A stretch of DNA of 64,000 nt from Sanguinoderma infundibulare (lineage: Eukaryota; Basidiomycota; Agaricomycetes; Polyporales; Polyporaceae), in the NCBI GenBank assembly GCA_032821775.1, contig JAVLRN010000008.1:1302001-1366000 (forward strand), given 5' to 3'. Below, piece after piece: positions 23,830 through 36,886 of this stretch. The notes under the pieces are model-generated. The model was not told where the DNA came from. It ran no database searches and worked only from the letters and a program-made list of their open reading frames with translations. Within the stretch, counting starts at the first letter, position 1. Every line of letters begins with the position of its first letter. The position numbers and the translations under genes were made by a program.

Positions 23830-24990
23830 ATCGGTCCACGCTGTGCTTGGCTTCGTCTTCGTCTTCGGCGGTCATGGTGGTTTGGTGGTTGAGGACTCGC
23901 CTGTCTCCCGCTTCGTACGTCCTCGTCCTTTGTCTCTGCCTTTCCCCTACAACGCTGGCTGTGGCGACGTATTCTACACTTGTGTCAACTCCGGCTTTCG
24001 CGTGGTCTTAGTTACTCGGCGATGAACTTCTAGTGGTTGGCGACTCTGGTGGCGGCCTCCAGGACCAACCTTAGGCAACTCGACGCCGCCAACGCGGTAG
24101 ACCCAAACGGTCATTCAAGCTCTCACTACAGGCCGATCCAATCGCGCGCGACCGCTAGAATTGGCTATGGCTGTCACGGTGGTTCGGTGGTTGAGTACTC
24201 GCTTGTGTTCCGCTTCATACGTCCTCCGGCCCTCTTCTTCTGTCACGATGCCTCCCATTCAACAACTGTGGCGGCGTATCCGACACCATCAAGACCGATG
24301 ACTTGTGCGACTCCTTTGAGGTTGTCCTACTGGTCCTGGCGACTGTCGTGACGTCCCCTAGGCACACCTCGGCAACTCGACACCGCGAATGCGGTAGACC
24401 CAAACGGTCGTTCAAGCCCCCACACAGAGCCGAGCAAGATTCGCGGGTCGTAGTCTTCGTCTTCGTCTTTGGTCGAGCCTCAGTGGTTGACTACTTGCTT
24501 GTCCTCTTCGGCTTCGTACGTGCTCTGTCCATTCCTCTGGAACGCTTGGACTGAACGACTATGGCGACCTCTTCGACGCTTGTGTCCACTCCGGCTTTGG
24601 CGGCATCCTGGTTGCTGGCGACCCCGGTAAGAATCTTCTATTGGCTGGCGGCTCTGGTTCGTCCTCCAGGCGACACCTTGGGCAACTCGACTCGACGCCG
24701 CCAACGCGGTCGACCCAAACGGTCGGTCAAGCCTCGCAAGATCCGCGCGGTGGGCCCGGTTGATTTCGCTCTTGGGAATCCTTGTGTTCTGCTTTGTACG
24801 TGCTGTGGTTCTCGTCCGCCCTCTACGATGCTTCGCTTCGATGACAATGGCAATGTTTCCGACACTCTCAACACTGTCCTGGGTGCCAGCAACTCTTGAG
24901 GCGTACTCTAGGCAGACATCCGGCAAGTCGACGCCGCCAAGTTGGTAGACCCAAACGGTCATTCAAGCTCACATCAGAGGCTCACTCCCC
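23830..24990. repeat. Degenerate tandem array, about 300 bp units
   Basis: The word gacccaaacggtc recurs at 24100, 24397, 24713 and 24948, each time preceded by a cgacgccgccaacgcggt-like block and followed by ttcaagc or tcaagc. Other parts repeat in the same order: cttcgtcttcg, tggtggttga, a cttcgtacgtcc-like block, ttgtgtcaactccggcttt and ctggcgactctggtg. Spacing of 297, 316 and 235 bp gives about four diverged units, the last shortened. I find no coding function. Confidence 0.75.
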
Positions 24991-25594
24991 CACCGGTCGG
25001 TCAAGACATGGCTTCGGATTACGTCGTGTGTGGTTTATGGTCATCTCCTGTTCGTGGTTGCGTGTGCTGTGTTGTGGCGTGCATGGGCGGCTCGTCGCTT
25101 CATTCGTTGTGTATCACGTTCACAGTGGCCCATGGCCGTATTTCTTACGGGACAGGCACGCGCAGCGAGTCTCGGGCGTTGGTGGGACTCACGTCCCGGG
25201 GGGAGTTTCGGTCGCTGCTGGGGCAACCGGCAGCGACACTCCTGCACTTCCAGCCACAAAGGCAGGGCGGACGTATGTTATCTACGACGACCCAAGGAAG
25301 GCTAGGTTTTACCCCACGCCCTCCCTTGAATGGGCAGAGACTCGCTGTCGCACCTGTTCTATGCTCCTAAAAATATACAATATTCAAACAGACTTGTTTT
25401 TGTGTGACGTGCGACGCGCCGGTACTTCCATTCCATGTCAGCATTGACAAGATCTTGACATCGGTCCGTTTGAACGGATCTCCACCCTCAACGGTCCCCT
25501 AACCAATGTATGTTCAGCATGCACTGATTTGTTGGATACAAGGACACGGTTGATGCTAAATGTTCAATGACCAGCTAACCACTCAGCGTCCTGC
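24991..25594. other. Intergenic, nothing recognised
   Basis: This lies between the tandem array and the duplicated tail of the helicase gene. I see no gene or RNA. Confidence 0.35.
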
Positions 25595-25648
25595 GATCGA
25601 GTTCAAGGTGACCCATAGATTCGGTAATATTGTCAACAAATTTGACGT

Positions 25649-28660
<3,012 letters not shown>

Positions 28661-29152
28661 CGTTCTAATCGTACACAGGAGCGGAGAGAAGGAAAGGAAA
28701 AGACAGGGAGGGACGGCAAGCGTGCCGAGGAGCAGAGGATCCTACGCAGCAGTTGAAAGTTATAATAGAACGTCGTGTGCTGCGGTAGCAGCTTCTGTGC
28801 CTGTGCTGGAGGGCATCTACGCCAGACTGGACAGATAACAGCAGATAACAGCTTGCAGGGCTCCTGAAAACCCACGCGCCGATGGCTTCCACGACGGAGT
28901 CAGTGGGAGGAGAGCAGTTGAAACGGTCGACCGGCAGATGGCTTTCGTAGCTTGGTGACGTAAGGTTGTGCGGGTGCTACCAAATCGAGTATCGTTACAT
29001 CAGCACTGAACACACCGTCAAGGCTTTGAACGCGCGAAGCACTTCTCCATTGCATCAAACAAGGCAGTTAAATGACACTATCAATGACTGCGGCTAGGGA
29101 TATCGAGAATCGTATCTACGAACGTTGTCTCAACATAGACCTCTTGTATCAG
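28661..29152. other. Intergenic, no gene recognised
   Basis: This is the upstream region of the helicase gene. I see no coding exon with family motifs. Confidence 0.4.
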
Positions 29153-29972
29153 CTACATGTCCTGTGGCTTGCCGGGGAATTGATGTATTGAGTCAGCGAA
29201 GCTATCCCAGAAGTCCTCATCCTCCCGAGACGTCCCCCCAGCGATGATCTGTAACGTCTCCAGGAGACGTCTTGCGCGTGCACGATTTAGTCCATGGGGC
29301 GCATGACAATCGATTTCACGCTGGGTGGATAGAAGCCTGCATTCTCCCAGTCCATGACCCACAGGCCTCCAAGTCGATCGAGCATGATATTGCTCATATT
29401 GAGGTCGCCGTGAGTAAAGACCGGTGTCCAGATTCGATTCGGGTGCGGTAGAGCCGGTATTACGTTGCCGAGACCAATGGCTCCGCGCGCCCGAGCCTTG
29501 CAGCCGTATTCGCAGAATTGAGCGAAGAGCCGGACGCTGTCGAACGGGCCGTACTTGTACTCGTCAAAGAGGACGCCGCTAACAAGCCCGTTATTCAAAG
29601 GGCCGGGAGCCAAGCGGGTCAGCGAGCGCAGCTGCTTGCAATACAGGCGCGGCGTACACGCGATCCGGAATTGCATGAAGCGGCCGAGTTTGTCCCAGCA
29701 CTTGTAGAGCGTCTCCCCATCTATGAAGTCCATGACGAGGGGTCGCGGGGAGTAGGGATACTGGTGTTCTGTCGCACGAAGTCCATGCTCGCACGCTCGG
29801 ATGGCAGGGCGCTCTTGACGACGAGGGAAGGGGTGATGCGGTTGACTGTCACATACGGCGCATCTTCCGCCCCGAGACGTCGTTTCAGCTCCTCACCCCA
29901 GGCATTACCGTGAGGATTATTCATCAGCTCTAAGATGTCAGAGTCGGTGACGAGGGCCGTCAGTTCCAGCAC
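29153..29972 (-). pseudogene. Broken aminoglycoside-phosphotransferase-fold (APH) kinase-like gene
   Basis: The core motifs of fungal APH/choline-kinase-like proteins are visible: a LVVKS region with the ATP Lys, VMDFIDGETL, the catalytic loop FTHGDLNMSNIML and the metal motif WVMDWENAGFYP. The parts sit in different frames. The N-terminal block (to IPTPR, near 29745) runs directly into VMDFIDG with a frame change and no intron in the gap. A C-terminal DEDFWDSFADSI block (29195-29230) is again out of frame. There is no ATG before LELTALVTD. I read it as a pseudogene, or a gene with sequence errors. The substrate class is unknown for this fungal family. Confidence 0.6.
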
Positions 29973-29993
29973 AGGACCCGGTCACAGCATTTC

Positions 29994-30620
29994 CTAACGA
30001 AATATGTGAGGAAAAGATAGTGGGGCACCAATGTATGCCAGAACATCATCGACACCCTCCCCAGTAACCAGACTCACAGAGAGGCAGTCGATATCGAACT
30101 TCAGCGACATGTAGGACTTGTTGTCGAGATATGTCAAGTGAGACTCCGAGTAGTTGCACGGAACCAGATCAGTCTTGGTGTGTACGACACAAGTGGACTT
30201 GGCGACACTTCGTGCCGTGTCAAGAGCCGTAGGCGAGAGTTCCTGGGGTCGTTAGGAATCAACGAGGATCAGAGCAACGGAGGCCTCAGACAAACCCTTC
30301 CAGGGATGGACATCGAACAAGAAGAGTCTTCCGTCCTGGAGAGAACGGTAGACTCGACCGTTCTGCATTACAAGGCGTTAATACCAGGAGGCGCAGATAT
30401 GGACGACAACCTCACCAGCATGGATATTAAAGTTTTCTTCCCGGTTTCAGAGTTCCCTATGTGTTCGATTACAATCAAGTTAGAGACAAAGTCGCAATGA
30501 ATCGAAGCTAGAACGAGTACCGTATACAGCGACGGAGAGACGCCGAGGTTGGCTGCCTGACATGACTGACAAATAACGTACCGTGAGTTCTCAAAGACCA
30601 TATGGCGGGAGTCCAAAGTC
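29994..30620 (-). pseudogene. Possible decayed small GTPase-like gene
   Basis: On the - strand one frame from about 30440 to 29994 reads QDGRLFLFDVHPWKGL, ALILVDS, STCVVHTKTDLV (a TKxD-type G4 motif) and SLVTGEGVDDVLAYIG (a G5-like end), then stops. It is broken by TAA after SWY and again after LVDS. A GNSETGKKTL stretch upstream resembles a damaged P-loop in another frame. The family call rests on motif spacing only. Its neighbour downstream, the APH-like gene, is also broken. Confidence 0.4.
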
Positions 30621-30800
30621 AGCGGAGGATGATGGATAGTGGCAAGAAAGTATCGAGAGACAAGTTGGAAACAAGAGACCTCGCATGGATTTTGCGTGAC
30701 AAACATGGACAAACAAGGAATTTGGCCAGCAGCGAAGCTTGGACCTCTGCTCTCCAAAACACCTTCCACTTGCTGTCGTTTCTATGACCCCTCGCCTCTC

Positions 30801-31925
30801 ATGACCCCCGCGCCGACCTGGCTCCGCCAGACACCCATCCTGCGCGGGCGCGCCGCATCGGAAGCGTGGCTCGCGCGCCAGTACCGCGACCCGTACGTGA
30901 AGGCGAGACTCCAGTTCGCTTACAGCTACCGCTCGCGCTCCGCCTTCAAGCTCATCGATCTCAACGCAAAGTGGAAGTTCCTCGACTCACCCGACGTCCG
31001 GACCGTCGTCGACCTCGGCGCCGCGCCCGGCGGCTGGAGCCAGGTCGTCGCGGGCAAGATGGGCTGGACAGAGGAGGATTGGGAGACGGACTTGACGAGG
31101 CAGATGAAGAAGAGGGGCAGGCAGCGCGAGGAGAGCGCGCTGGCTCCCACCACGCGGTTTGGGCTGAAGAGGAAGAGGGAGAAGAGGGAGTGGGCAGAGC
31201 AGGATTGGAGCACCGCGCCTTTGGAGGGCGAGAAGCTGCTTGAGGATCCGGAGGACGTGGACTTTACGAAGCTATTGGACGACAATGAGGTGAGGGCGCC
31301 CACCAGGCACATTGTAAAGGGGACCCTCGTCGCGGTGGACCTGCTGAAGATTCATCCCATCCCGGGGGTCAGGACGCTCCAGATGGACTTCTTGTCGCCC
31401 GAGGTGGACGCGATCATTTCCGGCGTTTTGAAGGAGCCGAGCTTGACTGCGACGATGGCAGGCGCGGACGGCACGTTCGAGCTCGGGGACGGCAAGGCGG
31501 ACGTCATCCTGTCGGACATGGCCGCCAACTTCGCCGGGAACGCGATAGCGGACAACGAGTCGAGCCTCACCATCTGCAATAGCGTGTTCCAGTTTGTGTG
31601 CCGCCACCTTCGGACCGCAAAGAGCGTCGGGAGGTGGAAGGGCGGTGTGCTGGTGTGCGTCTTTTCATTCGCGCCTTTGCTTTCACCTGTGTGGCTGGCG
31701 ATGTTGACGAACTTGGCGACGGACAGGCTCAAGCACTTTGCGACCCCACAGGCGGAGGTGTTCAGGAGACAGATACTCGTCCCGAACTTCAACCTAGTTG
31801 CGTACGAAAAGCCGCGTAGTAGTCGGCCTGAGTCGCCAGAGGGCTACTGGGTTTGCATGGGATGGAAAGGCCCGCCTGCGCGTTGGGAACGTGGCCGAAG
31901 CATGAGCCCTTCAGTCGCGTCCTAG
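30801..31925 (+). CDS. MRM2: FtsJ-family rRNA 2'-O-methyltransferase, Mrm2-like
   Basis: Exons 30801-31654 and 31727-31925, 350 aa. The donor is placed at 31655 (gtgcgt) because this keeps GGVLV-LKHF, the conserved end of the Rossmann core. The catalytic K-D-K-E set is recognisable: Lys50 in SRSAFKL, Asp in ILSDMAAN (about 239) and Lys in LKHF (about 286). The SAM-binding motif is VVDLGAAPGGWSQV at 69-82. A charged insertion (about 90-160), rich in Lys/Arg/Glu, separates motif I from the rest. Mrm2 methylates a uridine in mitochondrial large-subunit rRNA; a nuclear FtsJ relative is less likely given the short length. The N-terminus (WLRQTPILRGRAAS) could be a presequence. The gene looks intact. 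Confidence 0.88.
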   Translation: MTPAPTWLRQTPILRGRAASEAWLARQYRDPYVKARLQFAYSYRSRSAFKLIDLNAKWKFLDSPDVRTVVDLGAAPGGWSQVVAGKMGWTEEDWETDLTRQMKKRGRQREESALAPTTRFGLKRKREKREWAEQDWSTAPLEGEKLLEDPEDVDFTKLLDDNEVRAPTRHIVKGTLVAVDLLKIHPIPGVRTLQMDFLSPEVDAIISGVLKEPSLTATMAGADGTFELGDGKADVILSDMAANFAGNAIADNESSLTICNSVFQFVCRHLRTAKSVGRWKGGVLVCVFSFAPLLSPVWLAMLTNLATDRLKHFATPQAEVFRRQILVPNFNLVAYEKPRSSRPESPEGYWVCMGWKGPPARWERGRSMSPSVAS

Positions 31926-34172
31926 GCATTGTTTGTACGTCGCAATTTCCCTCGAGCCTGCCGTATGTAGACTGATCCTACCCCCAGTGCTTAAGCATTA
32001 TGTAATGTCCACCGACGAGCCTCCGGGCGATATGTGCCAGCGGGGTCCTAACCAAGGCTACTCTCGCCGCCTGCTCTCAGATGCTCGAGCACATCGGTTG
32101 CCCTAAGCCCCTCAAAGGACGCCTGGCGCAGCTCCGAGACTCTGTCGTGATTGACAGGGGTGACGTCCTTAGTCGCATCACAACCTGTGAAGTAGAGTAA
32201 TATCGATGTTATCCATTTATTGGCTCACTTCTTGTAACAATCGCTGTCGAGCTCGCTCAAGGCTCTGCCCTAAGTAGGAGGAGGGGGCGATAGACGTGGT
32301 GAGCGTTGGGTCTGGCATACTGGCGCAATTCTGACTGTTATGCTTTCTCAACGTTTTAGATTGAACATTTGCACGGATCTGCCCTTGTGTGTGCGTCAAA
32401 CAGCGCATATCGGCGCCACAACTGCGAGGCTACAGAGGGCGCACGCACCGCACCTCCGCGCATCGCTGTTGCTGTATGATCTCGTAGGTCCCCCAGCGGA
32501 ATCTCGTGTGTACAATAAGGTCGTATAGTCCGCTGCCGCTGTCAGTGACAAGTACATATGCTCGGTACGTCATTGCTCCTGCCTACTTAGCGGTAAGCGT
32601 CCTAATTTGCGCTGTCTCACATGCGTTTGTCAGGTGTGATTGCTCCTTCTCTGCCCATATGGTCGGTCGTTATCAGATGCTGTGCCTCGGGGCGAGTGTC
32701 GAACGGTAAACTTTTAGCTTTTAAAATGACCGCATGGAGTGGCGGTGGCGATTGAGCGTCGCCGCCTCCAGCTTCCGCGCATGGGGGTAAGGGTACCGGT
32801 ATGAAGCCCGACTCGTCGCATCGTCTCGGGGAGGCACCATGGGCAAGTGCTCTGCGATCTTATCGTGGACGTTCGTCTCTCTTATTAGCCTATATCAGGT
32901 GAGAAAAGCGACCGTCGGGAGACCATGAACGATGATTCCTTGTGCACAAATTTGCACGTACGAGGCGGCATCTCTGTGGCATGATTTGTGTAAATCCGTG
33001 GTCGTTCCCAGCGTACGTGAATCCCATCTCATCACTCGCCTAATGAAGCCTTCTCACCTTGAGCATTGTCTTTGGCAGCATTTCGTCCAAGCCACAGACG
33101 GAGGCGGCCAGTATCGTTGCGAGGGCAGACTATCTGGCCGCTGGAGGAGCGCGGAACGGTGAGCATCGATCAGGTCCCTCATCGTCATTCAGTCCACTCA
33201 TTCTCCGTTCGCATGTGGCCTCGACGTTGAATTGTCGACGAACGTACGTGTGGGCTGTGTGAATGAAGAACTCCGTTTTCAGCGAGCTTGCACCGTCGTG
33301 GGATCGGGAGGATCAGAGGAGTCTTCTCGGAGCGGGCAGCCCTGAAAGCAGATATGAAATCAGATAACAAGGTGCGGGGTTCACTGATGTCCTTGTCGAT
33401 ATAGTACGTTAATGAGGTCCGCTCGGAGGAGGCACATCGCCCACAAAAGAAAAGCCAAAGGTTACAGCGTGAAGGATATTCTTCACCGCCACACGGACTG
33501 AATCGCTACCCCCGCGCGCAGCGTGTTTCGAAGGACTTCGAGTCTTCGACGCATACGGTTTCTCTCGGGAAGCGCTTTCTTTTCCCTCACACCCATCTCC
33601 GCGGATACTCGGAACCGCATATGGGCGCGTAACGGCCGCAAAATCACCCTTCTGTGGCCAGTGCTGGAGGGTTGTTTGCCCCATCCCTGGGTCCGGCCTC
33701 CCACCGCTATCGGCCGTTACTTGGGTTCGGGACCCTAGTCCATGCGGGTGACGATTCCTCCGAGCCTCAGGGGAATGTACGTGTCTGTCCCCGCCGTAAG
33801 TGCTCATTCCGAAACGCACGCTCCGACGATCGGTCAACGTGTCTTCTCAGATGCCCGTTCGGCCATCTCCCACTCATTGTCCTGTTTTGAATATCCTTAC
33901 CTTGTTTCGTTCAACGAAGGGCATCTCGCGTCGTCCAATGAACCCGTTCTTGACCAGTTTCGCCGTTCCTGTGCTGATCACACGCTGATTGACAGTGCTC
34001 CTTCAGCGCGAGAGCGATGCGTCGCATGCGTGCACCCATCCCAAATCCACGGCGAAGTGCAACAATGGAAAGACAGGCTCCGGATACTGTCTGAATGGCC
34101 AATGGCTGCTGTGACGCCATGGCTATGTATGTCTGACTGCTCTCGGACTCTCCGCCCCACCTGCCTTCAGCA
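31926..34172. other. Long intergenic region, no gene recognised
   Basis: Over 2 kb with only short frames on both strands and no family motif. It ends in the hydrophobin promoter. Confidence 0.4.
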
Positions 34173-34179
34173 TATAAAT
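34173..34179 (+). promoter_or_regulatory. TATA box of the long-tailed hydrophobin gene
   Basis: A tataaat element lies about 100 bp before the ATG at 34279, a usual distance for highly expressed hydrophobin genes. It is the only strong TATA in the upstream 150 bp. Confidence 0.5.
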
Positions 34180-34278
34180 GACGAAGATATCCGCGACGTT
34201 TTCCAGGCCTCGGTACGCGAGTCCCCCAGCACACGCTCAGAATCAGGTCAAGCACCTCCTAGCGCTACCTTACTAGCC

Positions 34279-35201
34279 ATGCTTTCTTCCTTCAAGCTCG
34301 CGCTCGCGGTCTCCGCCTTGCTCCGTCAGGTGCTTGCGAGCCCCATCCTCACCGATTCTCCCACCCCGACTTTGGACGCACCCCTGTCTGTCGAGACCAT
34401 CCCGATTGCCCAATGTCTCACCAGCATCGAGTGCTGCCAGCAGACGTTCGACGTCCCGTCGCTGCCCACCGACAACTTGACGTCCATCTTGCCCAGTGGC
34501 CTCCCCGCCTTGCCCACTGGCCTCCCGTCCTTGGGTCCCATGCTCGGTTTCGAGTGCTCTTCGGCCTCAGACCTTAGCATCATTGGCAACCAATGGTAGG
34601 TGTTCGAGTTGTATTCAAGAGTACGCTCCTGACTGATGGCCGTATTACTAGTTTGCTCGGTGGTACCCCTGTCTGCTGCTCGACTGTCCTGCCTGGTACG
34701 TAGCGTCAGAACCATGCCTCCCCTGCGCTCAACCTTTAGCGCAACTATATACTAATACAATCTCTTTATCTCCCTCTAGGCGGCATAGCGGCAATGGGGT
34801 GCCAGCCGGTCATCAACTCCGTGCTTCCGACCATCCCCGGCCTCCCCACCACGCTCCCCATCACCATCCCCGGCCTCCCCACTTCGCTCCCCCTCACCCT
34901 TCCGGGCCTGCCCACGGCCGTCTCGATCCCGGCTTTCTCCTCGCTCTCCCTCCCGTTCTCGTTGGCTGCGGGGGACGACTCGACTTCGCTCCCGATCTCG
35001 CTGCCCACGTCCCTCCCGTCGATCCTGCCCACGTCAATCATACCCACCATCCTGCCCACTTCGCTCCCCACGGGCCTGCCCACCACGTCCTCGTCGTCTC
35101 CCGACCCGAGCCTGCCTACTTCCCTTCCGACGTCGTTCCCGACGACGTTGCCCACGAGCCTCCCGATCTCCGTCCCTACGTCGCTCCCGATTTCGCTCTG
35201 A
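34279..35201 (+). CDS. Class I hydrophobin with long Pro/Ser/Leu-rich C-terminal tail
   Basis: Exons 34279-34595, 34652-34695 and 34780-35201, 260 aa. A signal peptide (MLSSFKLALAVSALLRQVLA) is followed by the eight-cysteine pattern: C in AQC, CC in ECC, C in FEC, then C-LLGGTPV-CC and the last C in AAMGCQP. Both intron positions and phases match the other two hydrophobins here. Hydrophobins self-assemble into amphipathic films on hyphae and spores. Unlike a normal member (100-130 aa), this one continues for about 130 residues in imperfect repeats of the LPTSLP, TIPGLP and SLPISLPTS type. The fold core between Cys3 and Cys4 is also rich in LPTGLP. Such a tail could anchor or extend the film; that is inference. 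Confidence 0.88.
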
Positions 35202-36060
35202 CCAGTTCACGTTGGAGTTCGACTGCGCGTGGATGCCGCTCCGGAGTGTCGTCGCTTGACGCGTGAGCGGGCAGACTGCGAACAGCGGGGAAGGGAGAAT
35301 GGGAGTTAATTTCTTCGTGCTACTCAACATCGTAATAGCGTTGATTGGTTTGTTGATTTGCGGAATTTGGTTCGGAGGGCAGGCGATGGCGATGCGGTGG
35401 ACGTTTGCTTATATACCTGGCGTTGTATCCATTATCACGACTTGGCGCGATGCGCACACAAATGCGATTTTTCTAACCACAACACAGCGGGTCACGGCTT
35501 CCGAAACCCAGAGAGTTGATGGTGCAATATTGCGGCATTTATTCATCGATGACTGAGGCTGCATAGTTGTAAGCGTGGCCAGACGAAGAGATGGAGTACA
35601 GTCACGAGCCTACGTGTATTCCACACGCCCCACTGCCGGAGAGATCCCACCGAGAGGTTGTTGATGCACAATAACGTTCCCATACAGTCCTACTTCACGA
35701 CACGGGAGAATAGTCACTGCAAAAGTCGACCCAATGCATGACCCGTCGCTCTGGGCGGCGGAGCTTCAAGGGGCTGCCACCCTGAACGCCGGGAGCGGCG
35801 TTAGCATGCGCACAACAACGGAGATAACATCGTTACTACATTTGGTACATCGTGGAGCCCGTTTATACTAACCAGTTCTCGACACTGACGCTGATCATGA
35901 GCTCACATTAGCCTCGAGGACGAACGGCATCGTACAAATGGCTCATAAAGACGGGACCGGCGAACCGAGAGCCGAGGGAATGACCGGATCGACGGCTGAA
36001 GAATGGCCGCTATTAGTCGGCGGGAGGTCGTGGCTGGCCGGAATGGACGGTAGGGTGAGA
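35202..36060. other. Intergenic, no confident gene
   Basis: 3' flank of the hydrophobin. A frame from 35299 with one hydrophobic helix exists but has no match or supporting signal. Confidence 0.35.
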
Positions 36061-36886
36061 TCAAACGGTCTCGCATTGACGATACCAGCCATCTAAGAGC
36101 ACGTCGCGAATGGTCAGCCAAGCGCATGCGAGTAACGAAAAGTACAGTAAACACGGGGACATGCTTACATTCGGCACGTGGAGGGTGAGATGGTAGTACA
36201 TGTGCCCGTTCGGGGTCCCTGAAGCCAACGTGTTCCGGGTGACACAAAAGCGGCGTGCGCGACGGGTTGACGGACTCGCTGAGTATCGATTGTTGGAAAG
36301 AATCAGGTCAGAGGTCAAGATTGTTAGCCTAGCCTTGTGATGCACTTACTTGCAGTTGCGACGAGTCGGAGCAGCGGAGCAGGTCGAAACTGGACAGACA
36401 ATGAGATGAAGCCAATAGATCGGCAATGGGTGGAAGTAGAAGTGCGCCAGAAAACGCGATGTTCAGAGGACCCCGTGGCTGTCCAGCTTCAACGGTCGGA
36501 GTTGAGGCAAGGATGTCAGCGGTCTGCGAGGGACTGGACCGTCGGGCAACGATTCGCGGGAGAGATGGTGAAGGACAGCATTGAGGGTCAATTCTTCAAG
36601 CTGGGAGCGTGTCGAAAGTGTATCGATGAAATCAAAGGAAAGATTGTAGAAATAGCAATTATCTAGCGATAGTGTTCGCAGCTGTGCATAGAGCGAGGGG
36701 TCTTGAGGCACCAACGTTTCGCGTTGGGTCAGCCTCCGAAGGCGGGGAAACAGCTGCGGGTTGAGCGCTAGCGCGATGTGCGTTCTCTGTGCGGCCGGCA
36801 CGGGGTGAAGATTGAGATAGAGGTATTCGAGGAGACGAGCCAGGACATTGCGGGGAGGAGGAGCGCAGAGTGGTTCGGGGTAGACC
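36061..36886 (-). pseudogene. LRR / F-box-type gene remnant
   Basis: The - strand frame from about 36837 to 36463 reads a leucine-patterned sequence (FPRLRRLT, LYAQLRTLSLDNCYFYNL, LEELTLNAVLHHLS, LTSLPQLRPLKL) like the repeat region of basidiomycete F-box/LRR proteins. It then stops, with weak continuation in other frames to about 36061. No F-box, start codon or intact 3' end is found. It directly follows the HET gene on the same strand. Confidence 0.4.

Noticed and set aside
24480..24962. 160-codon open frame on the - strand inside the tandem array
   Set aside because: It spans repeat units of different phase, has no motif and appears to be open by composition.
29745..29790. Possible 42-nt intron to repair the APH-like gene (gtatcc...catag)
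   Set aside because: It would delete the conserved IPTPR segment and still not restore the VMDFIDG frame; a frameshift explains the data better.
31653..31726. Alternative donor two bases upstream (gtgtgc) in the methyltransferase gene
   Set aside because: It breaks the frame of the LKHF catalytic segment, while gtgcgt at 31655 keeps it.
35299..35556. Frame with one hydrophobic helix downstream of the hydrophobin
   Set aside because: No family match, no promoter signal and no splice structure; it most likely lies in the hydrophobin 3' flank.
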